A stretch of DNA of 10,776 nt, from assembly GCA_007127695.1 (NCBI GenBank), contig SKYW01000228.1, positions 1 through 10,776 on the forward strand, given 5' to 3'. Each line of letters starts with the position of its first letter. Within the stretch, counting starts at the first letter, position 1. Under the pieces are notes generated by a model that saw only the letters and a program-made list of their open reading frames with translations, was not told where the DNA came from and did not search any database. Shown here in pieces: positions 1 through 7,965 of the stretch. The translations under genes were made by a program, and so were the position numbers. The DNA is from Balneolales bacterium (GTDB lineage: Bacteria; Bacteroidota; Rhodothermia; Balneolales; Natronogracilivirgulaceae).

Positions 1-1145
1 ACAAGGTGGGCATGAATTTCCGGGGAGACCCGACTTCCGCCCTTCTTGAAGTACTGGATCCGGAACAGAATCACACGTTCTACGACAACTACCTTGAGGT
101 GGAATACGACCTTTCCAAGGTACTTTTCATCGCCACCGCCAACAACACGGACACCATCCCTCCTGCCCTGCGCGATCGCATGGAGATGATCTATCTGAGC
201 GGATATACCCTCGAAGAAAAGCTGCAGATCGCAAAGAAATACCTCATCCCCAAACAGATAATAGAAAACGGGCTGGAAAAACCCCAATTACGGATCTCCG
301 ACAAAGCCGTAGAAAAAGTCATCGACGGCTATACGCGTGAATCGGGTGTCAGGAACCTGGAGAGGGAAGTCGGTTCTCTTGCCCGCGCCGTAGCCAGCAA
401 GGTGGCTTCCGACGAGGTCACCAGGGCATCCATCGGTGTCGGTGACATCGAGACATATCTTGGCAGTAGAAAATTTTTCTCGGATGTCGCAGAACGGACC
501 ACGGTCCCCGGAGTATCGACCGGATTGGCCTGGACGCCCTATGGCGGCGACATCCTCTTCATCGAAGCCAGCGTCTCCAGAGGTACCGGTAAACTGCACA
601 TAACCGGACAATTGGGTGATGTCATGAAAGAATCCGCCATGCTGGCACTCAGTTACCTGAAATCCCGTTCCATGGAGCTTTCCATACCCGACTCGGCCTT
701 TAACGAATGGGATCTGCATATCCACGTGCCCGCCGGTTCGGTACCCAAGGACGGCCCCTCCGCGGGTCTCTCCCTGCTTGCGGCCATATCATCCATATTC
801 ACCCAGAGAAAGGTGAAAAGCACGGTGGCCATGACCGGGGAGATCACACTCAGGGGATCCGTCCTCCCGGTTGGCGGCATCAAGGAAAAAACCCTTGCCG
901 CCAAACGCGCCGGCATCAAATCCGTGATCCTTCCCACTCGGAATGAAAAGGATGTCGAGGAGATTGAACAAGACGTCATTCAGGGAATCGAGTTCCGGTA
1001 TCTTGACCGTATGGAACCGTTGCTGGATCTTGTACTTGAAAAAGAGCCAGTGGTTGATCCTGAGGTCAAATACGCAAGCAAATCCAATGGCAGCAAACGT
1101 GACAAGACACCGGAAAAGTCCCCCGATCACGTTTCCACCAACTAA
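1..1145 (+). CDS. lon: Lon ATP-dependent serine protease, C-terminal half (5' end outside window)
   Basis: Lon is a cytoplasmic AAA+ protease that unfolds and degrades damaged and regulatory proteins. The reading frame is open from the left edge (first whole codon at 3-5, Lys). The GTG at 6 is internal, not a start, because the sequence begins just after where the Walker B segment would lie. Visible in order, numbering from the Val codon at 6: the RGDPTSALLEVLDPEQN segment; sensor-1 ATANN (about 43-47); the arginine finger in LRDRME (R58); the sensor-2 region GVRNLER (about 114-120); then the protease domain with catalytic Ser252 in PKDGPSAG (codon 759-761) and catalytic Lys293 in GGIKEK (codon 882-884). 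Both dyad residues are intact. A charged tail of about 25 residues (rich in K, S, D) follows the conserved domain. The family assignment is certain; the missing N-terminal half cannot be judged. Confidence 0.98.
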   Translation, partial: KVGMNFRGDPTSALLEVLDPEQNHTFYDNYLEVEYDLSKVLFIATANNTDTIPPALRDRMEMIYLSGYTLEEKLQIAKKYLIPKQIIENGLEKPQLRISDKAVEKVIDGYTRESGVRNLEREVGSLARAVASKVASDEVTRASIGVGDIETYLGSRKFFSDVAERTTVPGVSTGLAWTPYGGDILFIEASVSRGTGKLHITGQLGDVMKESAMLALSYLKSRSMELSIPDSAFNEWDLHIHVPAGSVPKDGPSAGLSLLAAISSIFTQRKVKSTVAMTGEITLRGSVLPVGGIKEKTLAAKRAGIKSVILPTRNEKDVEEIEQDVIQGIEFRYLDRMEPLLDLVLEKEPVVDPEVKYASKSNGSKRDKTPEKSPDHVSTN

Positions 1146-1182
1146 AATGGCCTTGCTGATCTTGAAAAATTGCCGGAACATT

Positions 1183-1204
1183 CACGAATCTGCTTGAATT
1201 CGTG
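1183..1204 (+). terminator. Hairpin downstream of lon (possible weak terminator)
   Basis: A perfect 7-bp inverted repeat (CACGAAT / ATTCGTG) with an 8-base loop sits 37 bases after the lon stop. No T-run follows directly; the nearest is TTTTT at 1219-1223. It is therefore not a textbook intrinsic terminator. It could instead protect the lon mRNA 3' end or be chance. Confidence 0.3.
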
Positions 1205-1250
1205 CGTAATCACCGATGTTTTTCCACGGACGCGTACATGGTGCGACCAC

Positions 1251-1281
1251 ATTGACACAGATGCAATTTCGTTTATATTGA
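1251..1281 (+). promoter_or_regulatory. Candidate promoter for rsgA
   Basis: TTGACA at 1252-1257 is followed after 16 bases by TATATT at 1274-1279. The same bases also fit the Bacteroidota pattern: TTG ending at 1254, 19 bases, then TAtaTTga. The element lies in the 219-base gap between lon and rsgA, about 85 bases before the rsgA ATG. The heptamer GATGCAA occurs at 1260-1266 and again at 1280-1286, exactly 20 bases apart and flanking the -10 element; this might be an operator. The rest of the gap shows nothing I can name. Confidence 0.5.
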
Positions 1282-1364
1282 TGCAACCTCAAATACCTTG
1301 ACCTTGCCAGAGATATGATGAATTCGGCCACCTTCACTTCCATTATAAGTCTTTGGTTTTCTGC

Positions 1365-2288
1365 ATGAAGGGCCTGATCACCAAAGCAACAGGAAGCTGG
1401 TATCAGGTACTGTTGGATAACGGCGAGAGCGTATCCTGCAGGCTCCCCGGCAAGTTCAGACTCGGTGAAGAACAGATCGTCAACCCCGTTGCTGTAGGTG
1501 ATATCGTTGATATCACTCTTCAAAAAGACGGGACCGGAGTCATCGACCGTATCGGTCAGCGGAAAAACCAGCTGGTGCGAAAAGCCACACATGGGCGACG
1601 TGGCATACAATTGCTGGCTACCAATGTGGACCTGGTGCTCATCGTGCAGTCTTTGCGTGAACCCGACTTCAAAACCGGATTCATCGACCGGCTTCTTGTG
1701 ACGTGCGAGGCATGGGAGATCCCGGCGCTTATCATCATCAACAAAACCGATCTTCAGAAGAGCAGAAAGGACGAAGAAAAACTGGAACAGATCGAAACCC
1801 TCTACAGAGAACTCGGGTATGATTTCCTGAGGACCAGCATCCATGACAAGACATCCATAAATAATCTGAGCACGGCATTAACCGGAAAGATTTCCGTTCT
1901 TTCCGGGCATTCCGGTACCGGAAAAACCAGTCTGCTCAATGCACTGTCGCCCGGACTGCAACTTAAAACCGGCGATATCAGTCGCTTTTCCAACAAGGGC
2001 AAACATACCACGACCTATGCACAGCTTATCCGGCTGAGCGAAGAAACCTACGTCGTGGACACTCCCGGAATCCGTGAATTTGGCATGGTTGACCTTGAAC
2101 CTTATGAAATATCCCTCTTCTTTCCTGAAATGAGGCCACATCGTGAGTCCTGTCGTTTTTACAATTGCACACACCGCCATGAACCGGACTGCGCTGTGCG
2201 AACAGCCGTTGAAGATGGCAACGTGCCGGAGTCCAGATACAAAAGCTACCTGAATATTTTGAAAAGCATCGAAACCGGGCAAGAGTGA
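1365..2288 (+). CDS. rsgA: Small-ribosomal-subunit biogenesis GTPase RsgA
   Basis: RsgA binds immature 30S subunits near the decoding centre and hydrolyses GTP to release late assembly factors. The 307-residue protein has an N-terminal OB-fold (about 1-65, with PVAVGD at 41-46) and a circularly permuted GTPase domain. Its motifs run G4 NKTD (126-129), G5-like TSIHD (157-161), G1 GHSGTGKT (181-188), G2 region KGKHTTT (211-217) and G3 DTPG (232-235). A C-terminal zinc-binding domain carries C263, C268, H270 and C276 in the CxxxxCxHxxxxxC pattern. The ATG at 1365 was chosen because MKGLITKATGSWYQV matches the usual family start. An in-frame TTG at 1353 would add only four residues, and neither start has a clear Shine-Dalgarno sequence. 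The P-loop reads GTGKT where many homologues have GVGKS, a permissible variant. Confidence 0.96.
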   Translation: MKGLITKATGSWYQVLLDNGESVSCRLPGKFRLGEEQIVNPVAVGDIVDITLQKDGTGVIDRIGQRKNQLVRKATHGRRGIQLLATNVDLVLIVQSLREPDFKTGFIDRLLVTCEAWEIPALIIINKTDLQKSRKDEEKLEQIETLYRELGYDFLRTSIHDKTSINNLSTALTGKISVLSGHSGTGKTSLLNALSPGLQLKTGDISRFSNKGKHTTTYAQLIRLSEETYVVDTPGIREFGMVDLEPYEISLFFPEMRPHRESCRFYNCTHRHEPDCAVRTAVEDGNVPESRYKSYLNILKSIETGQE

Positions 2289-2397
2289 GATTCAAAGCAC
2301 CTGGCGGCGAATCTGATGATGGGATTATCCGGAAAAAACGTTACTTTTTATCAATTATCACTACGCTTTATCATCTTTGTAATCCAAACCCCAATGC

Positions 2398-2403
2398 GAA
2401 AGG
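2398..2403 (+). promoter_or_regulatory. Ribosome binding site deciding the DUF6588 gene start
   Basis: GAAAGG lies 7 bases before the ATG at 2411, one of the few purine-rich sites in the window. It supports this start over an in-frame GTG at 2285 that overlaps the rsgA stop. The ATG start also places a signal peptide exactly at the N-terminus. Confidence 0.55.
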
Positions 2404-2410
2404 TGCTGCC

Positions 2411-3547
2411 ATGGTGACATACGCTACAACTCCTTTTTCCTTCTTCCTCATTGCATTTACACTTCTCTTTTGTACTATTGTCCCATCCAACAGAGCATAC
2501 GGTCAGCTTGGCGACGTCGGGGACTTTCTCAATGGCGGTGCAGACGCGGTCGGAGATGCCGAACTTCTATTTTCCGAATACCTGAAACCCTTTGCCAGTG
2601 GTTTCGGAGCCGGGGTCAACACCGGTTGGGTTGACCGAGCCCGCTCCCACGGTCTCCTTGGATTTCATGTGAAAATCAACTTTTCCGCTGCCGTCGTACC
2701 TGATGTGGATCAATTTTTCATGGTGGATGAAATTGGCCTGAACTACCTTGAGTTAGCTCAGGGAGGTCCGGAAGTCCCGACATTCAGCGGAAGCTCCAGC
2801 ACAGATGCCCGGCTCCAATATGCTTTACAGGCACCAGATGGACAACAACTGGTCCTTGCCGATTTTGAAATGCCTCCGGGTACCGGTTTCAGGTATATCA
2901 TGACCCCGATGATCCAGGCCGGTGTAGGGTTGCCGATGGACACAGACCTTATGGTCCGTTTTGTCCCGCCATTTTCCTTCCTTGATTACGGCGAAATATA
3001 CCTCTATGGCCTTGGGATAAAGCACGAACTGAATCAGTGGCTGCCCGGCGGAGCCCTCCTTCCCGTGACCTTTTCCATCATGGGTGGATATACCTCCTTT
3101 GGTACCAGTGCCGGTCTCAATGCGCGCCCCTTCGATTTTTCACCACAGGGAGACTTTTTTTCCAGTGATGCGAACGAGTCCGAAACAGCCGCCTGGGACG
3201 ACCAGAAAATCGTCTTCAGCACAGATGCGTGGACCCTCAACCTGATTGCAGGCAAATCACTGCCGATCTTCTCGGTCTATGGAGGTGTCGGTATTGAAGG
3301 ATCCAAGACCAACGTCAGCGTTGAAGGGAATTTTCCATACTATTCACCGGAACCTGCAGGTGATGGTCAGTTCCGCAGAGAACTGAAAACATTTACCGAT
3401 CCGTTGGACATCTCTTTTGATGGTGCGAACCGGCTCCGTGCCATGGCCGGTGTACGCATCAGCCTTCCGCTGCTTACGTTCAACGTGGACTATACCTACG
3501 CCGATTATTCCGTAGTTACGGCCGGATTCGGGGTCAGTTTACGATAA
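2411..3547 (+). CDS. DUF6588-type secreted/outer-membrane protein
   Basis: This is a 378-residue exported protein of unknown function. A signal peptide is clear: a hydrophobic stretch at about 9-24 (FSFFLIAFTLLFCTIV), then likely cleavage after AYG (29-31), leaving Gln32. The Cys at 21 is not in a proper lipobox. The mature part is rich in alternating hydrophobic, aromatic and Gly residues, as expected of a beta-barrel. The segment YLKPFASGFGAGVNTGW (57-73), the following GLLGFHVKINFSAAVVPD, and the final strands with DYTYADYSVVTAGFG resemble the DUF6588 family of Bacteroidota as I recall it; this is recognition from memory, not a search. The gene starts 122 bases after rsgA and may be co-transcribed with it or have its own promoter. 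AT-rich sequence lies at about 2333-2380, but I find no convincing promoter pair there. Confidence 0.82.
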   Translation: MVTYATTPFSFFLIAFTLLFCTIVPSNRAYGQLGDVGDFLNGGADAVGDAELLFSEYLKPFASGFGAGVNTGWVDRARSHGLLGFHVKINFSAAVVPDVDQFFMVDEIGLNYLELAQGGPEVPTFSGSSSTDARLQYALQAPDGQQLVLADFEMPPGTGFRYIMTPMIQAGVGLPMDTDLMVRFVPPFSFLDYGEIYLYGLGIKHELNQWLPGGALLPVTFSIMGGYTSFGTSAGLNARPFDFSPQGDFFSSDANESETAAWDDQKIVFSTDAWTLNLIAGKSLPIFSVYGGVGIEGSKTNVSVEGNFPYYSPEPAGDGQFRRELKTFTDPLDISFDGANRLRAMAGVRISLPLLTFNVDYTYADYSVVTAGFGVSLR

Positions 3548-3590
3548 CAGGGCAGTCTTGAACAGCGCAGCAAGGAACAGGGCGGACGGG

Positions 3591-6506
3591 TCAGTGTGCA
3601 TCCAGCCAATTGTGAGATACCCCTGTATCCACTTTCAGCGGCACCTCTAGTTCCATGGCCTCCTCCATCACGGTACGGATGAGATCCGGAATCCCGGAAA
3701 GCTCTTCATCCGGCACTTCAAATACCAGTTCGTCATGCACCTGCATCAGCATGCGCGTGCCGGAATTTCTGGAGACAAGCTCACTGTCCATCCGGATCAT
3801 CGCAATCTTGATGAGGTCGGCTGCCGTTCCCTGTATCGGCATATTGACTGCCGTGCGCTCCGCAAAACCACGGATGTTTTGATTTGCCGAGTGGATATCA
3901 GGGATATAGCGCCTGCGACCCGAGAGCGTCTCCACATAGCCATTATCCCGGGCAAAATCGATGGTCTCATTGATAAATTTGCGAATAGCCGGGAATCGCT
4001 TGAAATAAGCATCAATGATGCCTCTCCCTTCGGCATTGGAAACCCCGAGACGCTGAGCCAGTCCGAATGCACTTACGCCATAAGGAATACCGAAATTCAC
4101 CTCCTTGGCTTTGCGCCGCTGTTCGCGATCCACCTCTTCAATAGAGCTGAGGCCGAAAATCTCGGCAGCTGTGCGGGCGTGGATGTCTTCATTGTTCCGG
4201 AACGCTTCTATCATCGCCGCATCACCTGACATGGAGGCAATGATGCGCAGCTCAATCTGGGAATAGTCGGCAGCCAACAACCGGTATCCCTTTTCTGCCA
4301 CAAACGCTTTACGGATACCGCGTCCCCGTTCCGTACGCACGGGTATATTCTGCAAGTTCGGATTATTCGATGAAAGCCGGCCTGTTGCCGTGATGTGCTG
4401 GTTGAAAGTACTGTGGATGCGTCCGGTTGTTTCGTTGACCAGCCGCGGCAGGGCATCCACATAAGTCGATTTCAACTTGCTTAAACCGCGATATTCCAGA
4501 ATTTTACCGGCGATTTTAAATTCAGGGGCCAGTTGCGAGAGAACCTGTTCGGATGTGGAATACTTGCCCGTTGCCGTTTTTTTCTTCGACGGGAGGTTCA
4601 TTTTTTCAAACAGAATAACACCAAGCTGCAAGGTGGAATTGATATTGAACTCCTCACCGGTCATTTCAAAAATTTGCGATCGCACTTCATCAATATCCCG
4701 GTCAAGTTCTTCTGAAAATGAGGAGAGCAGATCCAGATCAATTTTAATTCCTGTAGATTCCATATTGGCCAACACGCGTGCCAGTGGAAATTCGATATCT
4801 TCTCCAAGTGCCTCAAGACCTTGCTCGCGCATTTTTTTATCAAGCACAAAATAGAGCCGCAATGTGATATCCGCATCCTCACACGCATAGGGCGTAATTT
4901 CTGCAACAGACACATCGCGCATCGACCCTTGAGCTTTTCCCTTTTCCCCGATAAGCGTCTCAATAGGAACCGGATCGTATCCGAGATATCCCCTGGCGAG
5001 CGAATCCATGTCCATTCTCTGTCCGGCATCGAGCAGATAGGCGGCGAGCATGGTATCAAAAACAGGCCCGTTGATACTGATGCCATACCTGGTGAGTACG
5101 CGATAATCATATTTGAAATGGTGCGCAACCTTCCGGGACCCTTCATCCTGAAAAAGCCGGTTTAGAGCTTCTTTCAACTTTTTCTGTTCAAATTCAGATA
5201 CCACTACATACCACGCCTCGCTTTCGGTACAGGAAAAAGAGATCCCAAGCAGATCAGCGACCTGCGGGTCCGTTGACGTTGTCTCGGTGTCAAAACTCCA
5301 GACTTCTTTCTTTTTGAGTTTTGAAATGCATGCCTCCAGTGCTTCAAGGTCTGTTACGGTATGGTATGTAACCTTGTCAGGTTGGAGCATCATGTAAACC
5401 GGAGGCTCATCCAGTTCGGAAGCAGGCCCGCTCCCTGATGTATCATTGCGCTGGTCAGCCTCTCCCTTCCCATCCGCGCCCGGACCTGTTTTGCTGGATG
5501 CGATACCGCTTCCGGAACTTCCGCCAGGAATATTTGCGTCTTTCTGGTCTGCTTGCGGAGAAATCGGGTTGTCAAAAAGGGACCCCTGCCCCGTTTCCGG
5601 GAGTTTCTCCTTCACCTTTCCAAGGATCCCCCCTTCCGCATTTGCAATTTTTCGGGTTAGGGATCGAAATTGCATGCGTTTGAAATAGTTGATCAGTCTT
5701 TCGGCCTGAACGCCATCCCAACGGAGCTCCTCCCAGCGGATGGTATCTGGTACATCGGTATTGATGACAATCATCTCCCTGGATTTCAGCGCCTGTTCCC
5801 TGTTTTGTGTCAATCCCTCCCGTGCCCGCTTGCTTTTCATGTCAGGTGCCGCCTCAATCGCTTTTTCAAGAGAGCCAAACTCCTGGATTATTTTTGCGGC
5901 CCCCTTTTTACCGATGCCCGGAACGCCCGGTATGTTGTCAGAGGTATCCCCGATCAGCGCCAGTACATCCGTAACCGATTCCGGATCCACGCCGAAGTAG
6001 GCAATCACTCCATCCTTGTCAACAAGTTCAAATCCGTCACCCCGGCTCAGGGGTTTATACATGTAGATATTGTCACCAACCAGCTGCATAAAGTCCTTGT
6101 CCGGTGTAACCATAACCACGGTAATCCGTTCTTTTTTTGCACGCACGGCCAGTGTGCCAATGATATCGTCCGCCTCATAGCCGTCTTTTTCCAGATTGGA
6201 AAACCCGAACAGCTCCACCATTTCCTTTATAAGCGGTATGGATATCCGAAGATCTTCCGGTTGCGGTGGCCGGTTTGCTTTGTAGTTCTCATCCATTTCA
6301 TGGCGAAACGTTGGAGCATGGGTATCCCATGCCACCGCCAGGTGTGTCGGCTCCTCCTTTTCCATGAGATTGACCAGGGCATTGCCAAAACCGTATATGG
6401 CACCTGTAGGAATACCCTCTGCATTCCTGAGATTACTGTTTATCATGGCAAAATAGGATCGGTATGCCAGTGCCGTCCCATCAATAAGAAAGAGTTTATC
6501 AGACAT
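3591..6506 (-). CDS. polA: DNA polymerase I (5' nuclease, 3'-5' exonuclease, polymerase)
   Basis: PolA removes RNA primers from Okazaki fragments and fills gaps in repair. The 971-residue protein is complete. The 5' nuclease domain (1 to about 290) shows LIDG with D9, EADD (111-114), TPDKD (134-138), GDTSDN (186-191) and the helix-hairpin-helix GVPGIGKKGA (194-203). A polar low-complexity linker rich in Gly, Ser and Asp spans about 305-368. The proofreading domain keeps its acidic residues: D406 and E408 in FDTE, D467 in HHFKYD, and Y540/D544 in YACED. The polymerase domain has motif A with D747 (AADYSQIELR), motif B with K801, F805 and Y809, and motif C HDE (924-926). Phe at 805 corresponds to E. 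coli F762. The linker makes it longer than E. coli PolA (928 residues). It starts at ATG 6506 without a strong ribosome site and converges on the DUF6588 gene with a 43-base gap and no visible hairpin. Confidence 0.98.
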   Translation of the reverse strand: MSDKLFLIDGTALAYRSYFAMINSNLRNAEGIPTGAIYGFGNALVNLMEKEEPTHLAVAWDTHAPTFRHEMDENYKANRPPQPEDLRISIPLIKEMVELFGFSNLEKDGYEADDIIGTLAVRAKKERITVVMVTPDKDFMQLVGDNIYMYKPLSRGDGFELVDKDGVIAYFGVDPESVTDVLALIGDTSDNIPGVPGIGKKGAAKIIQEFGSLEKAIEAAPDMKSKRAREGLTQNREQALKSREMIVINTDVPDTIRWEELRWDGVQAERLINYFKRMQFRSLTRKIANAEGGILGKVKEKLPETGQGSLFDNPISPQADQKDANIPGGSSGSGIASSKTGPGADGKGEADQRNDTSGSGPASELDEPPVYMMLQPDKVTYHTVTDLEALEACISKLKKKEVWSFDTETTSTDPQVADLLGISFSCTESEAWYVVVSEFEQKKLKEALNRLFQDEGSRKVAHHFKYDYRVLTRYGISINGPVFDTMLAAYLLDAGQRMDMDSLARGYLGYDPVPIETLIGEKGKAQGSMRDVSVAEITPYACEDADITLRLYFVLDKKMREQGLEALGEDIEFPLARVLANMESTGIKIDLDLLSSFSEELDRDIDEVRSQIFEMTGEEFNINSTLQLGVILFEKMNLPSKKKTATGKYSTSEQVLSQLAPEFKIAGKILEYRGLSKLKSTYVDALPRLVNETTGRIHSTFNQHITATGRLSSNNPNLQNIPVRTERGRGIRKAFVAEKGYRLLAADYSQIELRIIASMSGDAAMIEAFRNNEDIHARTAAEIFGLSSIEEVDREQRRKAKEVNFGIPYGVSAFGLAQRLGVSNAEGRGIIDAYFKRFPAIRKFINETIDFARDNGYVETLSGRRRYIPDIHSANQNIRGFAERTAVNMPIQGTAADLIKIAMIRMDSELVSRNSGTRMLMQVHDELVFEVPDEELSGIPDLIRTVMEEAMELEVPLKVDTGVSHNWLDAH

Positions 6507-6591
6507 AAGATCACATTTCCCGCATCATTTGATATTCTGGGCCGGACAAACAGGCCTCTATCGTTGAGAAGAACTACAAAATAAGCGATTT

Positions 6592-6656
6592 TTGATATAA
6601 CTTTTCTCTTTATAATACGAATACCCAAAGGTAGATCAGGGTTGGTGCACGGCACC
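6592..6656 (+). promoter_or_regulatory. Candidate promoter and leader hairpin of the SpoIIE-type phosphatase gene
   Basis: This lies in the 193-base divergent gap between polA and the phosphatase gene. A perfect TATAAT occurs at 6611-6616 on the + strand. The upstream TTGATA at 6592-6597 is only 13 bases away, too close for a normal sigma-70 pair; the overlapping TTTG at 6591-6594 is closer to Bacteroidota spacing, but the -7 match is poor. A small hairpin GGTGC-ACG-GCACC at 6644-6656 would fall in the mRNA leader, 43 bases before the ATG. No convincing polA promoter could be picked on the opposite strand. Confidence 0.35.
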
Positions 6657-6699
6657 TGCTCCATCGTCGGACACAACCGGTCCTATTTCAGATTATTAT

Positions 6700-7878
6700 A
6701 TGAGTTTAAAGAACGAAACCCGTCAGGCGTTCCAGAATACGAGGAACTTTTATCGCGAGTATACAAAGGGGATGACTCCGGAACGTATCGGCAAGGAGTT
6801 CCAGGACGATTCCAGGCGACTCATGGAGTTGTATTATGACGCTGTCGGGGTCAAACCCGGTGAAAAGGAAAAGAAACAGCCACCCGTTCGCGTATTCAAG
6901 CTTCTCTCTTCCCTTTTGCTGAGGCTGACCCCAGCCAGAAGGCTTGCGCTGGGTTTTTCATTTGCTGCTTTTGTCATTAATTTTTTATGGAGCGGACCTG
7001 TCGCCGCTCTCATGCTTCCTCTGGGCATCCTGACACTGGTGTTGCTGCTGTTGCTGGAGCTGCTTGAAAAATCAGACGTCATGAAAGAAATTGATCTGGC
7101 CCGTGACATCCAGATCAGCCTTCTGCCCGGATCCAACATCAAGCACATAAATCTTGAGTTTGCATCATTTGCCAGTACAGCCAGCGAGGTCGGCGGCGAT
7201 TATGTGGATGTGATCAATACGGATGAAGGAACCTATTACGTGATTGCGGATGTATCCGGCAAAGGACTTTCAGCATCTCTGTACATGGTACGGCTGCAGG
7301 CACTGGTTCATCTGATCATTGAAAAGCTCAAGCCGGATCCCAAAGAACTTTTTTTGCATCTGAATGATTACATAAAATCCGGAAAAAAGGACAAGACTTT
7401 TGTAACTGCCTGTGCGGCATTCTTTCCATCTGATGGTTCCGCGGTAAAAATGTGCCGGGCCGGACATAATCCACCGTTGCTTTATCAGGCTTCCAGAGAT
7501 GCCGTCAGTGAATTGCGATCATCCGGTCTGGGACTCGGAATGACCAGTACCGGGGTATTCAAAGAGCATCTCAAACAACTTTCCATCAACATGCAGCCCG
7601 GGGATAATCTTCTGTTCTACACCGATGGACTTACAGAAGCCCGAAACCCCCGGATGGAGCAGTATGACGAACACCGCCTGCGGGATCTCTTTGAGCTCTA
7701 TGGCTCATTGCATGCCACCACGATCCTGAGCAAAATCCAGATTGCGGTTGAGGAATTCATTGAAGGGGAAAAACTGGTAGATGACATCACATTTACCTGC
7801 GTTCATATGCACCCGGAAAAAACCGGTGTTCTGGCGAAGAAGCAATCAAATGATCTGCAACAGCTGACATCCGGGTAA
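6700..7878 (+). CDS. Membrane-anchored SpoIIE/PP2C-family serine/threonine phosphatase
   Basis: This 392-residue protein is of the RsbU/SpoIIE type, which dephosphorylates phosphoserine or phosphothreonine proteins, classically anti-sigma-factor antagonists. The polar N-terminal region (1 to about 65) matches no domain I can name. Two hydrophobic segments follow (about 81-97 and 100-121), then a short linker helix with LARDIQISLLPG (133-144), the usual entry to SpoIIE domains. The catalytic domain (about 150-370) keeps its metal-binding acids: D167 in EVGGDY, D184 in ADVSGKG, D309 in YTDGLTE, and D361/D362 in DDITF. AGHNPPLL (254-261) is also present. The enzyme therefore looks active, with its catalytic domain in the cytoplasm. 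It lacks a visible HAMP, PAS or GAF sensor, and no kinase, STAS protein or sigma factor is adjacent. It starts at ATG 6700 with no clear ribosome site; the later Met at residue 25 is a less likely alternative. Its substrate is unknown. Confidence 0.93.
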   Translation: MSLKNETRQAFQNTRNFYREYTKGMTPERIGKEFQDDSRRLMELYYDAVGVKPGEKEKKQPPVRVFKLLSSLLLRLTPARRLALGFSFAAFVINFLWSGPVAALMLPLGILTLVLLLLLELLEKSDVMKEIDLARDIQISLLPGSNIKHINLEFASFASTASEVGGDYVDVINTDEGTYYVIADVSGKGLSASLYMVRLQALVHLIIEKLKPDPKELFLHLNDYIKSGKKDKTFVTACAAFFPSDGSAVKMCRAGHNPPLLYQASRDAVSELRSSGLGLGMTSTGVFKEHLKQLSINMQPGDNLLFYTDGLTEARNPRMEQYDEHRLRDLFELYGSLHATTILSKIQIAVEEFIEGEKLVDDITFTCVHMHPEKTGVLAKKQSNDLQQLTSG

Positions 7879-7914
7879 AAAAAAGACTTCAGTGTACACA
7901 AACCGAAGTCTTTT
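7877..7914. terminator. Bidirectional intrinsic terminator between convergent genes
   Basis: A perfect 10-bp inverted repeat, AAAAGACTTC (7881-7890) and GAAGTCTTTT (7905-7914), encloses a 14-base loop. On the + strand it starts two bases after the phosphatase stop and ends in TTTT. On the - strand, which serves the TPR gene ending at 7966, the stem is followed by a run of eight T, so termination should be stronger in that direction. The loop holds the palindrome GTGTACAC at 7892-7899. Confidence 0.85.
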
Positions 7915-7965
7915 CTGGAAAAAATAACAAGAGGTATTGAGACCTGTCTGCTGATGCTGCAACAA

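Noticed and set aside
1182..1844. Open frame of 220 codons on the - strand across the lon-rsgA gap and rsgA
   Set aside because: Overlaps the conserved rsgA coding sequence and its promoter region and has no family features.
2285..2410. In-frame extension of the DUF6588 gene from a GTG overlapping the rsgA stop
   Set aside because: The 42 added residues would precede and spoil a clean signal peptide, while ATG 2411 has a good ribosome site.
3735..4229. Open frame of 164 codons on the + strand within polA
   Set aside because: Antisense to the polymerase domain, no known motif, no start signal; a shadow frame.
5670..6584. Open frame of 304 codons on the + strand opposite the 5' part of polA
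   Set aside because: It lies wholly antisense to a certain gene for nearly its full length, shows no recognisable motif, has no ribosome site, and its composition is what an opposite-strand shadow gives.
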